A stretch of 64,000 nt of DNA from Gemmatimonadota bacterium (GTDB lineage Bacteria; Gemmatimonadota; Gemmatimonadetes; Longimicrobiales; Gaopeijiaceae), in the NCBI GenBank assembly GCA_007121455.1, contig SKKN01000023.1, positions 124,001-188,000 on the forward strand, written 5' to 3'. The notes beneath the pieces were generated by a model that saw only the letters and a program-made list of their open reading frames with translations, ran no database searches and had not been told where the DNA came from. Positions 8,216 to 20,335 of this stretch are shown here, in pieces. The position numbers and the translations under genes are program-made. The stretch's first letter is position 1. Every line of letters starts with the position of its first letter.

Positions 8216-9394
8216 ATGACGATGACGGAACAGTCCGAGATCCGAGTCCTCGCCCGGGAGTTTGCGGAGGGGGAGATCCGTCCCGGCTCCGCGGGCTGGG
8301 ACGAGCGCCGGGAGCTCGACAACGAGGTGATCCGGAAGGTGGCCGAGATCGGCTTTCTCGGAATGCTCGTCCCCGAGCGGTACCAGGGGCTCGGGCTCGA
8401 CCTGGTGACCTACATGATGGCCGTGGAAGAGCTTGCGTGGGGCGATGCCTCCATGGCCCTCACCGTGGCGATCCAAAATGGGCCGGTGGCAGGAGCGATT
8501 CTCCGCAGAGGCACGGAGAAGCAACGGGAACGGTGGCTCCCCCGGCTCGCGACGGGCGAGGTCATCGGTGCATTTGCCCTCTCCGAGCCCGAGGCGGGGA
8601 GCGATGCATCGGCGATCCGAACCCGAGCGGTGCGGGAGGCCGAGGGTTGGTCGATTTCCGGAACGAAGCGGTGGGTCACCAACGGGGACCGGGCTGGGCT
8701 CATCCTCGTGCTCGCACGAACGGAGGAGACGGACGGGGCCGACGGAATCGGCGCGTTTCTCGTGGAGAGGGAGAGCAAGGGGTATACGGTAGAGAAGCGG
8801 GAGCGCACCCTCGGTCTCCGTGCGTCGGAGACGGTTCAGGTTCGGCTGGAGGACGTTCGCGTGCCGCCGGACGCGGTGCTCGGGGATCCGGAGCGGGGCT
8901 TTCGCTACGCGATGGAGTCGCTCGTGGTGGGCCGGGTCGGAATCGCCGCCCAGGCCCTCGGCATCGGCCAGGCCGCCTTCGAGCACGCGACCCGCTATGC
9001 GATCGAACGGGAGCAGTTCGGTGCCTCGATCGCCGACTTCGGTGCGATCCGCGAAAAGCTGGCCGGGATGGCGGCCCGCATCTGCGCCGCCCGTGCGCTC
9101 ACCCATGAAGCGGCCCGCGCGGTAGAGTCCGAGCGTGAGTCCGCTGGAAGCGGCGCCTTTCCCTCGGCGAACGCGCTCTCGGCCATGGCAAAGCTCACGG
9201 CGAGCGAGGCTGCGATGTGGGTCTCCGACGAGGCGGTCCAGATCTTCGGAGGGTACGGATACATGAGGGACTATCCGGTGGAGAAGCTCATGCGGGACGC
9301 GAAGGGCCCGGAGATCTACGAAGGGACGAACGAGATCATGCGGCATCTCATCGCCCGGGAGGTGATCCGGGATGTCCGCCGAGCCGTCGACTGA
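8216..9394 (+). CDS. Acyl-CoA dehydrogenase
   Basis: A 392-residue flavoprotein of the acyl-CoA dehydrogenase family. The FAD-binding segments AFALSEPEAGSDASA and WVTNGDRAGL are recognisable. The C-terminal signature FGGYGYMRDYPVEKLMRDAK is followed by the catalytic-glutamate segment IYEGTNEIMRHLIAREV. It performs alpha-beta dehydrogenation of acyl-CoA and passes electrons to ETF, which is not encoded in the window. The chain-length preference (short, branched or medium) cannot be decided. The ATG at 8216 begins just before the conserved N-terminal helix, so the extra in-frame codons back to 8141 were rejected. Confidence 0.93.
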   Translation: MTMTEQSEIRVLAREFAEGEIRPGSAGWDERRELDNEVIRKVAEIGFLGMLVPERYQGLGLDLVTYMMAVEELAWGDASMALTVAIQNGPVAGAILRRGTEKQRERWLPRLATGEVIGAFALSEPEAGSDASAIRTRAVREAEGWSISGTKRWVTNGDRAGLILVLARTEETDGADGIGAFLVERESKGYTVEKRERTLGLRASETVQVRLEDVRVPPDAVLGDPERGFRYAMESLVVGRVGIAAQALGIGQAAFEHATRYAIEREQFGASIADFGAIREKLAGMAARICAARALTHEAARAVESERESAGSGAFPSANALSAMAKLTASEAAMWVSDEAVQIFGGYGYMRDYPVEKLMRDAKGPEIYEGTNEIMRHLIAREVIRDVRRAVD

Positions 9395-9449
9395 GATTCC
9401 GATACCCACAGGCCGGACCTCGGCAACCGAACTCGAGAAGGAGTCTCCG

Positions 9450-10505
9450 ATGGACATCTTCGAGCGGTTGGTTTCCGCCGGGCACGAGCAGGTTTCGTTC
9501 TGGTCCGAACCCGAGATCGGCTACCGCGGGATCATCGCCATCCACGATACCACCCTCGGCCCGGCGCTCGGCGGGACCCGGTTCTGGAATTACGCCACGG
9601 ACGAGGAGGCGCTCATCGACGTGCTCCGCCTGGCGCAGGGAATGACCTACAAGGCGGCGCTCGCCGGAGTGAATCTGGGCGGGGGCAAGTCGGTGATCAT
9701 CGGGGACAACAAGACCGTCCGCCGGGAGATGACGTTTCGGGCGCATGGAAGAGCCGTGGAATCGCTACGGGGGCGGTACATCACCGCGGAGGACGTGGGC
9801 ACGACCGTTGATGACATGGAATACGTCCGCATGGAGACGGACTCCGTGGTGGGGGTCCACGGCGGATCGGGAGACCCGTCGCCGGTGACCGCCTACGGCG
9901 TGTACCAAGGCATCAAGGCGTGCGCGATGATGCGGTACGGGGACGCGGATCTGAGCCATCGCTCGGTGGCGGTGCAGGGGGTCGGAAATGTCGGATACCA
10001 CCTCTGCTCGCTCCTTGCCGAGGAGGGAGCCCGCATCACCGTGACCGACATCGATCCGGACCGGGTCGCCCGGGTCGAGGAGCAGTTCGACGTCGAGTCC
10101 GTTACCGGGGCCGACATCTACGGGATCGATGTCGACATCTTCGCTCCCTGCGCCCTCGGCTCCGTCATCAACGATGACACCCTCGAGGTCCTGCGGGCGG
10201 ACATTGTGGCCGGAGCGGCGAACAATCAGCTTGCCGAGGGTCGACACGGAAGCGCGCTGGAGGAGCGGAAGATCCTCTACGCTCCCGACTACGTGATCAA
10301 TGCCGGTGGTCTGATCAACGTCTACGGGGAGATTCGTGATTGGTCCTCCGAACGGAGCTTGCGGAAGGCGGCGGAGATCTACGCCACGCTTCTCCGGATC
10401 TTCGAGAGGGCCGAGGATGAAGGAGTTTCGACCGCAGACGCGGCGGATCGGGTCGCGCGACACCGGATCGAAGAGGTTCGTCACCTCCACCGTACCTGGG
10501 TTTAG
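9450..10505 (+). CDS. Leucine-type (Glu/Leu/Phe/Val family) dehydrogenase
   Basis: A 351-residue NAD-dependent amino acid dehydrogenase, matching leucine or valine dehydrogenases rather than the longer glutamate enzymes. The glycine-rich substrate loop with the catalytic lysine is [12 protein letters not shown]. The nucleotide-binding segment is [15 protein letters not shown]. It reversibly deaminates branched-chain amino acids to 2-oxo acids. Its position after acyl-CoA enzymes suggests a branched-chain amino acid degradation pathway, which is inference. A GAGAAGGAG ribosome-binding site precedes the ATG at 9450. Confidence 0.88.
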   Translation: MDIFERLVSAGHEQVSFWSEPEIGYRGIIAIHDTTLGPALGGTRFWNYATDEEALIDVLRLAQGMTYKAALAGVNLGGGKSVIIGDNKTVRREMTFRAHGRAVESLRGRYITAEDVGTTVDDMEYVRMETDSVVGVHGGSGDPSPVTAYGVYQGIKACAMMRYGDADLSHRSVAVQGVGNVGYHLCSLLAEEGARITVTDIDPDRVARVEEQFDVESVTGADIYGIDVDIFAPCALGSVINDDTLEVLRADIVAGAANNQLAEGRHGSALEERKILYAPDYVINAGGLINVYGEIRDWSSERSLRKAAEIYATLLRIFERAEDEGVSTADAADRVARHRIEEVRHLHRTWV

Positions 10506-10560
10506 ACGAGTCCACGGATATCAGGACCCCACCCGGAACCGAAACAACCAAGAGGATGGA

Positions 10561-11826
10561 ATGAGCGAGTCGTTGATGCATTTGAAGACGCAAGATCCTG
10601 AGATCTGGCAGGCGGTACGGAGCGAGGCTCTCCGGCAGGCGGAGGGCCTCGAGTTGATCGCCAGCGAGAACTTCGTTTCACGGGCCGTCCTGGAGGCGGC
10701 GGGCACCGTGCTTACGAACAAGTACGCGGAGGGGCTCCCGGGGAGGAGATACTACGGCGGCTGCGAGCATGTGGACTCCGTCGAGGAGCTCGCCCGCGCT
10801 CGCGCTACGAAGCTGTTCGGGGCGGAGCACGTCAACGTACAGCCGCACTCCGGCGCGCAGGCGAACATGGCGGCATACATGACGTTCCTGAAGCCCGGTG
10901 ATCGCATTCTCGGGATGAACCTGAACCATGGAGGACACCTCACACACGGCTCTCCGGTCAACTTCAGCGGAATCCTCTACGAGGTGTCGGCTTACGGGGT
11001 CCGCGAGTCCGACGGACGGATCGACTACGATCGGCTCCGGGAGCAGGCCCGCCAGGAGCGGCCGCGCATGATCATCGCAGGGGCGAGCGCATATCCCCGG
11101 ATCATCGACTTCGAGGCCTTCGGGTCGATCGCACGGGAGGTCGATGCCCTTCTCGTCGTCGACATGGCGCACATCGCCGGCCTCATCGCAGGAGGTGCAC
11201 ACCCCTCCCCGGTGCCGCATGCCGACGTGGTCACCACGACGACCCACAAGACGCTCCGGGGACCTCGTGGCGGGCTGATTCTGTGCCGGGAGGATCACGG
11301 TAAGGGGATCGACAAGTCCGTCTTTCCGGGGATCCAGGGCGGCCCGCTTATGCACGTGATCGCGGCGAAGGCGGTCGCGCTGGGTGAAGCCCTTCAACCG
11401 AGCTTCCGCACCTATGCGGACCGAGTGGTCGAGAACGCGAGGGCCCTCGGGGAACGATTGATGGAACATGGGTTCCAGCTCGTGAGCGGCGGTACCGACA
11501 ACCACCTCCTCCTCGTCGACCTGAGGGACCGCGATCTCACGGGGAAGGACGCGGAGGAGTCGCTGGAACGGGCCGGCATCACCGTGAACAAGAATACGGT
11601 GCCGGGGGAACCCCGGTCTCCCTTCGTCACGTCGGGACTCCGGATCGGAACGGCCGCCCTCACGACCCGGGAGATGGGAACCGGTGAGATGCAGCAGATC
11701 GGCGACTGGATCGCGAATGTGCTGGAGGCCCCCGGGGATGCCGAACGGGAAGCCCGGGTCCAGGAAGAGGTCCGGAATCTCTGCCGAAACTTCCCACTTT
11801 ACGAGGAGATCGGTGGCACTGCCTGA
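10561..11826 (+). CDS. glyA: Serine hydroxymethyltransferase
   Basis: A 421-residue PLP enzyme of normal family length. The N-terminal [10 protein letters not shown] motif, the substrate segment [13 protein letters not shown] and the PLP-lysine motif [15 protein letters not shown] are all present. It converts serine and tetrahydrofolate to glycine and 5,10-methylene-THF, feeding one-carbon metabolism; folP elsewhere in the window supplies folate. The ATG at 10561 follows an AGAGGATGG ribosome-binding region. Long upstream in-frame sequence belongs to the previous gene's shadow frame. Confidence 0.97.
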   Translation: MSESLMHLKTQDPEIWQAVRSEALRQAEGLELIASENFVSRAVLEAAGTVLTNKYAEGLPGRRYYGGCEHVDSVEELARARATKLFGAEHVNVQPHSGAQANMAAYMTFLKPGDRILGMNLNHGGHLTHGSPVNFSGILYEVSAYGVRESDGRIDYDRLREQARQERPRMIIAGASAYPRIIDFEAFGSIAREVDALLVVDMAHIAGLIAGGAHPSPVPHADVVTTTTHKTLRGPRGGLILCREDHGKGIDKSVFPGIQGGPLMHVIAAKAVALGEALQPSFRTYADRVVENARALGERLMEHGFQLVSGGTDNHLLLVDLRDRDLTGKDAEESLERAGITVNKNTVPGEPRSPFVTSGLRIGTAALTTREMGTGEMQQIGDWIANVLEAPGDAEREARVQEEVRNLCRNFPLYEEIGGTA

Positions 11827-11893
11827 GCGGAGCCCGGACCGGCATCCGCGGCCGACCCTGGCGCCTCAGGGCCAAGATCCCGAAATTGCACTC

Positions 11894-12274
11894 ATGACCG
11901 AGCTTCAGTTCGCAGACGAGATCCTCGACCGCCTCCAGGAGAGGAACCCGCGCTTCCACGGGAAGGCGTACCTCTTTCTCCTCTCGGCGCTGCACCATGT
12001 TCTCGACTCCCTCGAGAAGCCCCGGCACATCAGCGGGGCAGAACTCGCAGAGGGGGTTCGGGATCTGGCACTGGAGCGTTTTGGCCCGCTTGCCCGGACG
12101 GTCCTGGAGTACTGGGGAATCCACGCGACCGAGGACCTGGGGGAGATCGTCTTCGCCTTGGTGGAGTGTGGGGTCCTGATCAAGGAGGCGGAGGATCGTC
12201 CGGAGGACTTTCGCGGGGTCTTCGACTTCGAGGAGGCCTTCGAGAGGAACTACCCCTGGGAGGTCGTGGAGTAG
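11894..12274 (+). CDS. Minf_1886-type conserved hypothetical protein
   Basis: A 126-residue acidic protein with segments typical of a conserved uncharacterised bacterial family (Minf_1886): AYLFLLSALHHVLD, HISGAELAEGVRDLALERFG and EDLGEIVFALVECGVL. It has no signal peptide or membrane segment. The family's function is unknown. It lies between glyA and a small zinc-ribbon gene and probably belongs to the same transcript. The ATG at 11894 begins where family similarity begins. Confidence 0.75.
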   Translation: MTELQFADEILDRLQERNPRFHGKAYLFLLSALHHVLDSLEKPRHISGAELAEGVRDLALERFGPLARTVLEYWGIHATEDLGEIVFALVECGVLIKEAEDRPEDFRGVFDFEEAFERNYPWEVVE

Positions 12275-12340
12275 GCTCCCGGCACCCTCCCGGGGAGAGA
12301 CTCGAGCCCGGAAGTTCGACGTCGATGGGAGGGGTTGCTT

Positions 12341-12538
12341 ATGGTGGACGATCGCGTTTTTCCCGGATGCCTGAAGTGCGACACGGGTCTCCTCATTCCC
12401 CTTTCGGATTACGGTCGGGACGGTGCGCCCATCCGGTACAAGGCATGGGTCTGCTCGAATCCGGAATGCGGGTTCAACATCCGGATCGACAACGGCGAGA
12501 TCACCTTCGGCCGGGCGATCGGCCAGAGCTTCAAGTAG
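12341..12538 (+). CDS. Small zinc-ribbon-like hypothetical protein
   Basis: A 65-residue protein with two cysteine pairs, CLKC and CSNPEC, spaced like a small zinc ribbon. No enzyme domain is present and I do not recognise a named family. The ATG at 12341 follows GGGAGGGG at a good ribosome-binding distance and is preferred over the TTG two codons earlier. It lies 66 bp after the Minf_1886-type gene and 43 bp before nnr. Confidence 0.6.
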   Translation: MVDDRVFPGCLKCDTGLLIPLSDYGRDGAPIRYKAWVCSNPECGFNIRIDNGEITFGRAIGQSFK

Positions 12539-12581
12539 GCCGGCGCACCTCGCCGATCCCCGCTCACCCGGTCCGGAAGCG

Positions 12582-14168
12582 ATGATGTCGCCCGATACCC
12601 AGGGGCCACGTCCCTTCGGAGGCCCAGGGGTCTTCCTGCCCACTGGACAGCAGTCCGCCGCGTTCGATGCTCAGGCGATCGAGACGGCGGGAGTACCGCA
12701 GGAAACGCTCATGGAGAACGCCGGGCGTTCGGCGGCCCTCGTGCTCCAGCGACTCCACCCGCGTGGGGAGGTGGTCGTCGTGGCGGGGAGCGGCAACAAC
12801 GGGGGTGACGGCCTCGTCCTCGCCCGAACCCTCGCCTCGTGGGGCCGCCCCGTCCGTATCCTTCGCGGCACGGGACGTCCGCTCGCCCGTCCCCTTCTCC
12901 ATGGATGGCCGGTGGAGATCGATGCGCCGGAGCCGGGCGACCCCGACGGTCTCGACTTCGCTCTCGAGGGCGGCGCCGTGATCGTCGATGCCCTCCTGGG
13001 CACCGGAGCGCGGGGGGCGCCACGAGAGGGGCCTGCTGCATGGATTCGCGCGATGAATCGGAGCGTCGCCCCCGTCGTGAGCCTCGATCTTCCCTCCGGC
13101 GTGGACGCGGAGAGCGGGGAGGTTCCCGGGGACACCGTGGATGCCGTTGCCACCGTGGCGTTCGGATGGCCCAAGCTGGGGACGGTGCTCCATCCCGGCC
13201 GTGCGAGAGCGGGTCGACTGATCGCCGTCGAGATCGGGTTCCCGCCTCCCGGGGAGCATCCATTTCCGACTCGGATACTGACTCCAGGTTGGGCCGATGT
13301 GCACCGACCGCGCCGCGCCCTCGTGACCCACAAAGGTGAGGTTGGTGGACTCCTCCTGCTCGCGGGGAGCCCCGGGCTCATGGGGGCGGCCGTGTTCGCC
13401 GCGCGGGCTGCGCTCCGCTCCGGGGTCGGCTACCTGAGGGTCGCTTCTGCGTCGGAAGGTCGACACGTCCTCCAGGCTTCGGTCTCCGGCGCGGTCTTCG
13501 TCGATGCCTCGGATCGGGCGGCCCTCGAGCAGGCTGTCTCCTCGAGCAGGGCGGTGGCGTTGGGCCCTGGGCTCGGGACGGGGAAGTCCTCCGTCGGTGC
13601 CCTCAGAAGCGTGCTCGAGCTCTCCGATGGTCTCCCCACCGTTCTCGATGCGGATGCCTTGAACCTGGCGGCGAGCGGAGAAATCCCCTCCCTTCAGGAG
13701 GTGTCTGGGGGTCGGCCCCTCCTCGTCACTCCCCATCCGGGGGAGATGATGAGACTTGCCCCCCTGAGCCGCGAGGAGCTGAAGCTGAACCGTCCGCAGG
13801 TCGCGCGTCGAGCCGCCGCGGAGTTCGGGTGTACGGTTCTCCTGAAGGGAGCTCCGTCTCTCGTCGCATCTCCGGATGGAACCCTCCTCATCGATGGAGC
13901 CGGAAGCTCCGATCTCGCCGTGGCCGGCATGGGCGACGTCCTCACGGGCTCGGCGGGGGCCTTCCTCGCCCAGGGATCCGATCCATCCGTCGCCGGAGGG
14001 CTCGCTCTGCACTATACGGGTCGAGCGGCTCGAATCGTGCGCGAGGGCCCAGGGCTCCTTCCCGACGACGTGATCGCCCATCTGAGGGATGCGCTTCGGG
14101 AGTATGGGTCGGGCGAGACGGACCTGGACCTCTCCTTCGTCACCTTCGATCAGGATCCTCCTCGGTGA
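12582..14168 (+). CDS. nnr: Bifunctional NAD(P)H-hydrate epimerase / ADP-dependent dehydratase
   Basis: A 528-residue fusion. The N-terminal half is the epimerase (YjeF_N/NnrE), with VVVVAGSGNNGGDGLVLARTL. The C-terminal half is the dehydratase (NnrD, ribokinase-like), with VTPHPGEMMRL and AGSSDLAVAGMGDVLTGSAGAFL. Together they repair hydrated NADH and NADPH. The start may be the ATG at 12582 or the adjacent ATG at 12585. The stop overlaps the GTG of thiL (GTGA), and this begins a run of five tightly coupled genes. Confidence 0.95.
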   Translation: MMSPDTQGPRPFGGPGVFLPTGQQSAAFDAQAIETAGVPQETLMENAGRSAALVLQRLHPRGEVVVVAGSGNNGGDGLVLARTLASWGRPVRILRGTGRPLARPLLHGWPVEIDAPEPGDPDGLDFALEGGAVIVDALLGTGARGAPREGPAAWIRAMNRSVAPVVSLDLPSGVDAESGEVPGDTVDAVATVAFGWPKLGTVLHPGRARAGRLIAVEIGFPPPGEHPFPTRILTPGWADVHRPRRALVTHKGEVGGLLLLAGSPGLMGAAVFAARAALRSGVGYLRVASASEGRHVLQASVSGAVFVDASDRAALEQAVSSSRAVALGPGLGTGKSSVGALRSVLELSDGLPTVLDADALNLAASGEIPSLQEVSGGRPLLVTPHPGEMMRLAPLSREELKLNRPQVARRAAAEFGCTVLLKGAPSLVASPDGTLLIDGAGSSDLAVAGMGDVLTGSAGAFLAQGSDPSVAGGLALHYTGRAARIVREGPGLLPDDVIAHLRDALREYGSGETDLDLSFVTFDQDPPR

Positions 14169-15174
14169 GGACCGTGCCGCTGGGGCCGGGAGCCGAGTTC
14201 GACCGGATCCGAGCCTTCCTCGAGCCATCGGACGGCACCGCGGATTCCCGGACGGAGCTCGTGGGTCCCGGAGACGATGCGGCCGTGGTGGACGGATTCG
14301 TCGTCAGCGTCGACCTTACGGTAGAAGGCATCCATTTCGAGAAGTCGTGGCTGTCGGCGCGGGATATCGGGTACCGGGCGGTCGCTGCAGCGGGAAGTGA
14401 TCTGGCCGCGATGGCCGCTACGCCGGTGGGTATTCTCGTGGCGCTGGGCCTTCCTCGGGGAGCGGACGATGAGTTCATCGCGCAGTTGCGTGCAGGCTTC
14501 CAGGAGGCGTGCCGGATGCTCGACGCGCCTCTCCTCGGCGGAGATCTCTCCGCTTCACCGGGACTACTCTTTCTCGATGTGACCGTGCTCGGGCGCTCGG
14601 ACCGGCCGGTACTCAGAACCGGCGCCGTCCCCGGGGACGAGCTTTGGGTCACCGGAACGCTGGGCGGAAGCGCGGCGGCGGTGGCGGAGCACCAGGCCGG
14701 TCGCGAGCCCTCCGAGCCCCTCCAGCGCGCGTATGCCCACCCTTTGCCTCGAACCCGCGAGGCCCTGTGGCTTCAGGAACGGGGGCTTCTGCGGGCGCTC
14801 ATCGACCTGTCGGATGGGCTCGCGGGTGACACCGCCCACCTCGCGGCAGCAAGCGGGGTCGCCGTGGTTCTGGACGAGGCGAGGGTGCCCGTGAACCCGG
14901 CCCTGCGCGGCCCGGGTGGATCGGCACCGGCGGCGGCCCGGACCTTGGCCCTCCACGGCGGTGAGGATTATGAGCTTTGCTTCGTGACGTCTCCGGACAC
15001 GGTCCGAGAGCAGACGGTGACGGCCTTCGAGTCCCGCTTCTCCGTTCCTCTCTCCCGCATCGGCTCGATCGAGGCCGGGTCTGGAGTCCACCTTCGTCGC
15101 ATCGAGGGAGGGGAGGCGATTCCCCTCGACCGCGGAGGCTTCGACCACTTCGGAAAGCACGGGAGCGGGCGGCC

Positions 15175-15178
<4 letters not shown>
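14165..15178 (+). CDS. thiL: Thiamine-monophosphate kinase
   Basis: A 337-residue AIR-synthase-fold kinase. Nucleotide and metal-binding segments GPGDDAAVVD, TVEGIHF, DLAAMAATPVGILVALGLP and LIDLSDGLAGDTAHLA match ThiL. It phosphorylates thiamine monophosphate to the pyrophosphate cofactor. The GTG at 14165 overlaps the nnr stop. A thiO gene lies far downstream at 54.8-55.9 kb, but the other thiamine genes are not in the window. Confidence 0.94.
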
Positions 15179-17599
<2,421 letters not shown>

Positions 17600-17613
17600 C
17601 GTTTTGCTTCCTT

Positions 17614-17687
17614 GCCGGAGTAGCTCAGCTGGTTAGAGCAGCGGAATCATAATCCGCGAGTCGGGGGTTCGAGTCCCTCCTCCGGCA
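17614..17687 (+). tRNA. tRNA-Met (CAT)
   Basis: A 74-nt cloverleaf. The 7-bp acceptor GCCGGAG pairs with CTCCGGC. The anticodon stem GCGGA/TCCGC closes a loop ATCATAA with anticodon CAT, and the T arm contains GGTTCGAGTC. CCA is not encoded. The body matches elongator tRNA-Met rather than initiator or the lysidine-modified Ile2 type, though the CAT anticodon alone cannot exclude the latter. Confidence 0.93.
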
Positions 17688-17708
17688 CTTGAAGCGCCAC
17701 AACGACTT

Positions 17709-17744
17709 AGCCCCTCCTGGGAGATTCCCCGGGAGGGGCTTTTT
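17709..17744 (+). terminator. Rho-independent terminator of tRNA-Met
   Basis: AGCCCCTCC at 17709-17717 pairs with GGAGGGGCT at 17732-17740, with a partly paired loop, followed directly by a T run. It also separates this operon from the convergent tetR-like gene. Confidence 0.88.
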
Positions 17745-17808
17745 CATGCCCTCGGGTGACAGCGTCCATCCCGACCACGACGATTCACTGTTCGAAGATC
17801 CTGAACGG

Positions 17809-18399
17809 TCAAACGCCTTCGGTCTGCTTCGATGCGGCGGACACCGCGGACGCGAGCTCCTCTGCGACGGTGTCGAGGGGCTGCGTGTCGCGCTGGCTGC
17901 GGGCGACGATCAGCGCGCCCTCGACCGACGTGAGGACGAGGGTGGCAAGGGAGTCGGCGCGCGCGATCGGGACGCCGCCCGCGGCGATGCCGTCGCGGAG
18001 CAGTCGGTGCCACTCTTCGAGGGCCTCTTCGCAGATATCCCGGATCGACGACGACGCCTCAGGCGAGTCGAGCACCAGGGACGCGACCGGGCAGCCCAGC
18101 AAGAATCCTCCGGTGCGGGTGTGATCACGAGCCCCCTCGACGTAGGCGCGGACCGCTTCTGCAGGAACGGTGCACTCCCGGAATGCGGTGGCGAGATATT
18201 CGCTGATGAACTGCACCTCGCGCTGAGTGGCTTCCCGGACGAGCTCCTCTTTTCCCCCGGGGAAGTGATAGTAGAGGGAGCCGCGCGGGGCGCCGCTTTC
18301 GGTGAGAATTGCGTTCAGGCTCGTGCCACGGTAGCCGCGGGCCTGTAGGAGCTTTGCGGTTGCTGTGAGGAACCGCTCGCGTGTGCCTTCCGTCATCAT
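17809..18399 (-). CDS. TetR/AcrR-family transcriptional regulator
   Basis: A 196-residue regulator. The N-terminal TetR helix-turn-helix spans about residues 5-50 and includes GTSLNAILTESGAPRGSLYYHF. The C-terminal ligand domain resembles the LmrA/YxaF group (RDHTRTGGFLLGCPVASLVLD). It is transcribed divergently from the TPR lipoprotein gene, with 236 bp between their starts, so it may control itself and that gene; no clear palindrome was found. The double ATG at 18399/18396 was chosen because earlier in-frame residues are arginine-rich and unlike the family. Confidence 0.9.
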   Translation of the reverse strand: MMTEGTRERFLTATAKLLQARGYRGTSLNAILTESGAPRGSLYYHFPGGKEELVREATQREVQFISEYLATAFRECTVPAEAVRAYVEGARDHTRTGGFLLGCPVASLVLDSPEASSSIRDICEEALEEWHRLLRDGIAAGGVPIARADSLATLVLTSVEGALIVARSQRDTQPLDTVAEELASAVSAASKQTEGV

Positions 18400-18635
18400 C
18401 CTCGATCGATGGTAGGGTCTGGTGTATGATGATCGGTCCACGCGGGCCGTGCAACCTCGGCATGGGCTCTGTCCCTTCGGCCAGAAGAGTGCGTGGGTTC
18501 GTCGAGCGTCCAATCCGGGCATTCGGAATGCGGCCCTTGACACCCGGCCCCGAACACCTGCATGGTGGATATGAAGGTCGGTCTACATATATCCCGCTGA
18601 GATCGGCCGGCACTCCTGAAAACACGGAGGGCACG

Positions 18636-20261
18636 ATGCGATCGTCTCCACGCCCGGTCCAGATTCCGGCGCTCCTGATATCGGGCCTCGTGCTCGCACT
18701 CTCTGCCTGTGATCTGGAGCCGTTCGACGGGATCCGGGTCGACGATGACCACGATCTCGGTGACGTGGAATTTCCCACGTCGTGCTCCGATGCGGTGCAA
18801 GCGGAGCTCGAACGCGGCGTGGCGCTCCTCCATCACATGACCTACGTGGAGGCTCGGGATGTCTTCCGGGAGGCCGCGGAGCAGGAGCCCGACTGTGCCA
18901 TGGCGCATTGGGGCCTCGCCATGGCCCATTTCCAACCGTTTTGGGGCGAACACGATGTCGAAGGGGGTCGGCCTTCAGCAGAGCGAGCCGTCACCATCGA
19001 GGCCTCCACCGAGCGGGAACGGAAATACGCTGAGGCGGTCCACGCCTACTTTGCAGCGCCCGACGCCTCGCTGTCGGAGCGCGTGCGGAGCTGGGAGACC
19101 GCCATGGAGGAGCTGCATCGAGCCTTTCCCGATGATCGTGAGGCCACGGCGTTCTACGCCCTGGCACACCTTTCCACTGCTCCGGGCGACCCATCGGTTC
19201 AGGACCGGACCAGCACCCTCGTGGAGGCCGTCCTGGAGGAAGCGCCCGAGCATCCCGGCGCGATCCACTACGGAATCCACGCGCACGACGTGGACGCCAG
19301 GGCCGAGGAAGGAGCGACCTATGCCCGCGCCTACGAGGATATCGCTCCGTCGATCCCGCACGCACTCCACATGCCGAGCCACATCTACGTCCGCCTCGCC
19401 GAGTGGGAGGAAGTCATCGAGTGGAACCGCCGTTCCGCCGATGCGGCGCTCGATCTCCCGGCCGACGACGGGCTCTCTCTGCACTACGCCCACGCTCTCG
19501 ATTACCTGATGTATGGGTTCCTGCAGCAGGGACGGGACGACGAGGCCCGCGCCGTACTCGACGAGTTGCGGGAGGGCGAGCGATATCAGCCCGCCTTCGG
19601 GGCCGCTTACGCGTTGGCCGCGGTGCCCGCTCGCTGGCACGTGGAGCGACGGGACTGGGCCGGCGCCGCCGAGTTGGAGCCCCGCGTCCCGGAGGCGTTT
19701 CCGTGGGACCGGTTCCCCGAGTCCGAGGCCATGAGTCATTTCGCTCGGGGCCTGGGTGGCGCGCGCACGGGAGACCTTGACGGGGCCCGCGCCAGCCTGG
19801 GCCGGCTCGAGGAGCTGGAGGCGGCCTCGCGAGAGGCATGGGGGGACGAGTACTGGCCGCAGCAGATCCAGGTAATGCACGGTGCTATTGCCGCGTGGGT
19901 GGCTCTGGCCGAGGGAAGGACGGAGGAGGCCGTCGAGGTGATGTCCGAGTCGGCCGAGCTGCACGACGGGATGGAGAAGCACGGCGTGACGCCGGGCGAT
20001 CTGCAGCCCGCGCAGGAGCTGCTCGGCGATCTCCTGATGGAAGTTGATCGGCCTGCAGAGGCGCTGGAGGCCTATGAGGCGTCTCTCGAGACCTGGCCAG
20101 GGCGATATCATACGCTTCTGGGCGCGGCCCGAGCGGCGGAGGCGTCGGGAGAGGAGGCGCGCGCGTTTCCCTACTGGGAGGAGCTCGCCGAGCTCCCGGA
20201 GGCGGCCGGGGCGCACCGCGATGGGGTTACGGAGGCCCGGGACCGGCTCCCGGGGGGATGA
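18636..20261 (+). CDS. TPR-containing lipoprotein
   Basis: A 541-residue protein. A lipoprotein signal peptide ends in LALSAC at about residue 25. The body contains TPR-like repeats. It carries the motif set AMAHWGLAMAH, HPGAIHYGIHAHD and PHALHMPSHIYVRL, which is typical of a widespread but uncharacterised family of secreted TPR proteins. The histidine-rich HALHMPSHI segment suggests a metal or catalytic site but is unproven. A GGAGG site precedes the ATG at 18636. It is divergent from the TetR-type gene. Confidence 0.8.
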   Translation: MRSSPRPVQIPALLISGLVLALSACDLEPFDGIRVDDDHDLGDVEFPTSCSDAVQAELERGVALLHHMTYVEARDVFREAAEQEPDCAMAHWGLAMAHFQPFWGEHDVEGGRPSAERAVTIEASTERERKYAEAVHAYFAAPDASLSERVRSWETAMEELHRAFPDDREATAFYALAHLSTAPGDPSVQDRTSTLVEAVLEEAPEHPGAIHYGIHAHDVDARAEEGATYARAYEDIAPSIPHALHMPSHIYVRLAEWEEVIEWNRRSADAALDLPADDGLSLHYAHALDYLMYGFLQQGRDDEARAVLDELREGERYQPAFGAAYALAAVPARWHVERRDWAGAAELEPRVPEAFPWDRFPESEAMSHFARGLGGARTGDLDGARASLGRLEELEAASREAWGDEYWPQQIQVMHGAIAAWVALAEGRTEEAVEVMSESAELHDGMEKHGVTPGDLQPAQELLGDLLMEVDRPAEALEAYEASLETWPGRYHTLLGAARAAEASGEEARAFPYWEELAELPEAAGAHRDGVTEARDRLPGG

Positions 20262-20335
20262 ACGGCCTCCGGGATGTCGCCCCGAGCTGAAGGGAATCGA
20301 GGCGGCGGAAATCCGCGCTAGACGAGGAGGGAATC

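Noticed and set aside
18537-18566. TTGACA with CATGGT as a promoter of the TPR lipoprotein
   Set aside because: The -10 box lacks the TA seen at every other site in the window, and the frame is not supported by any second feature.
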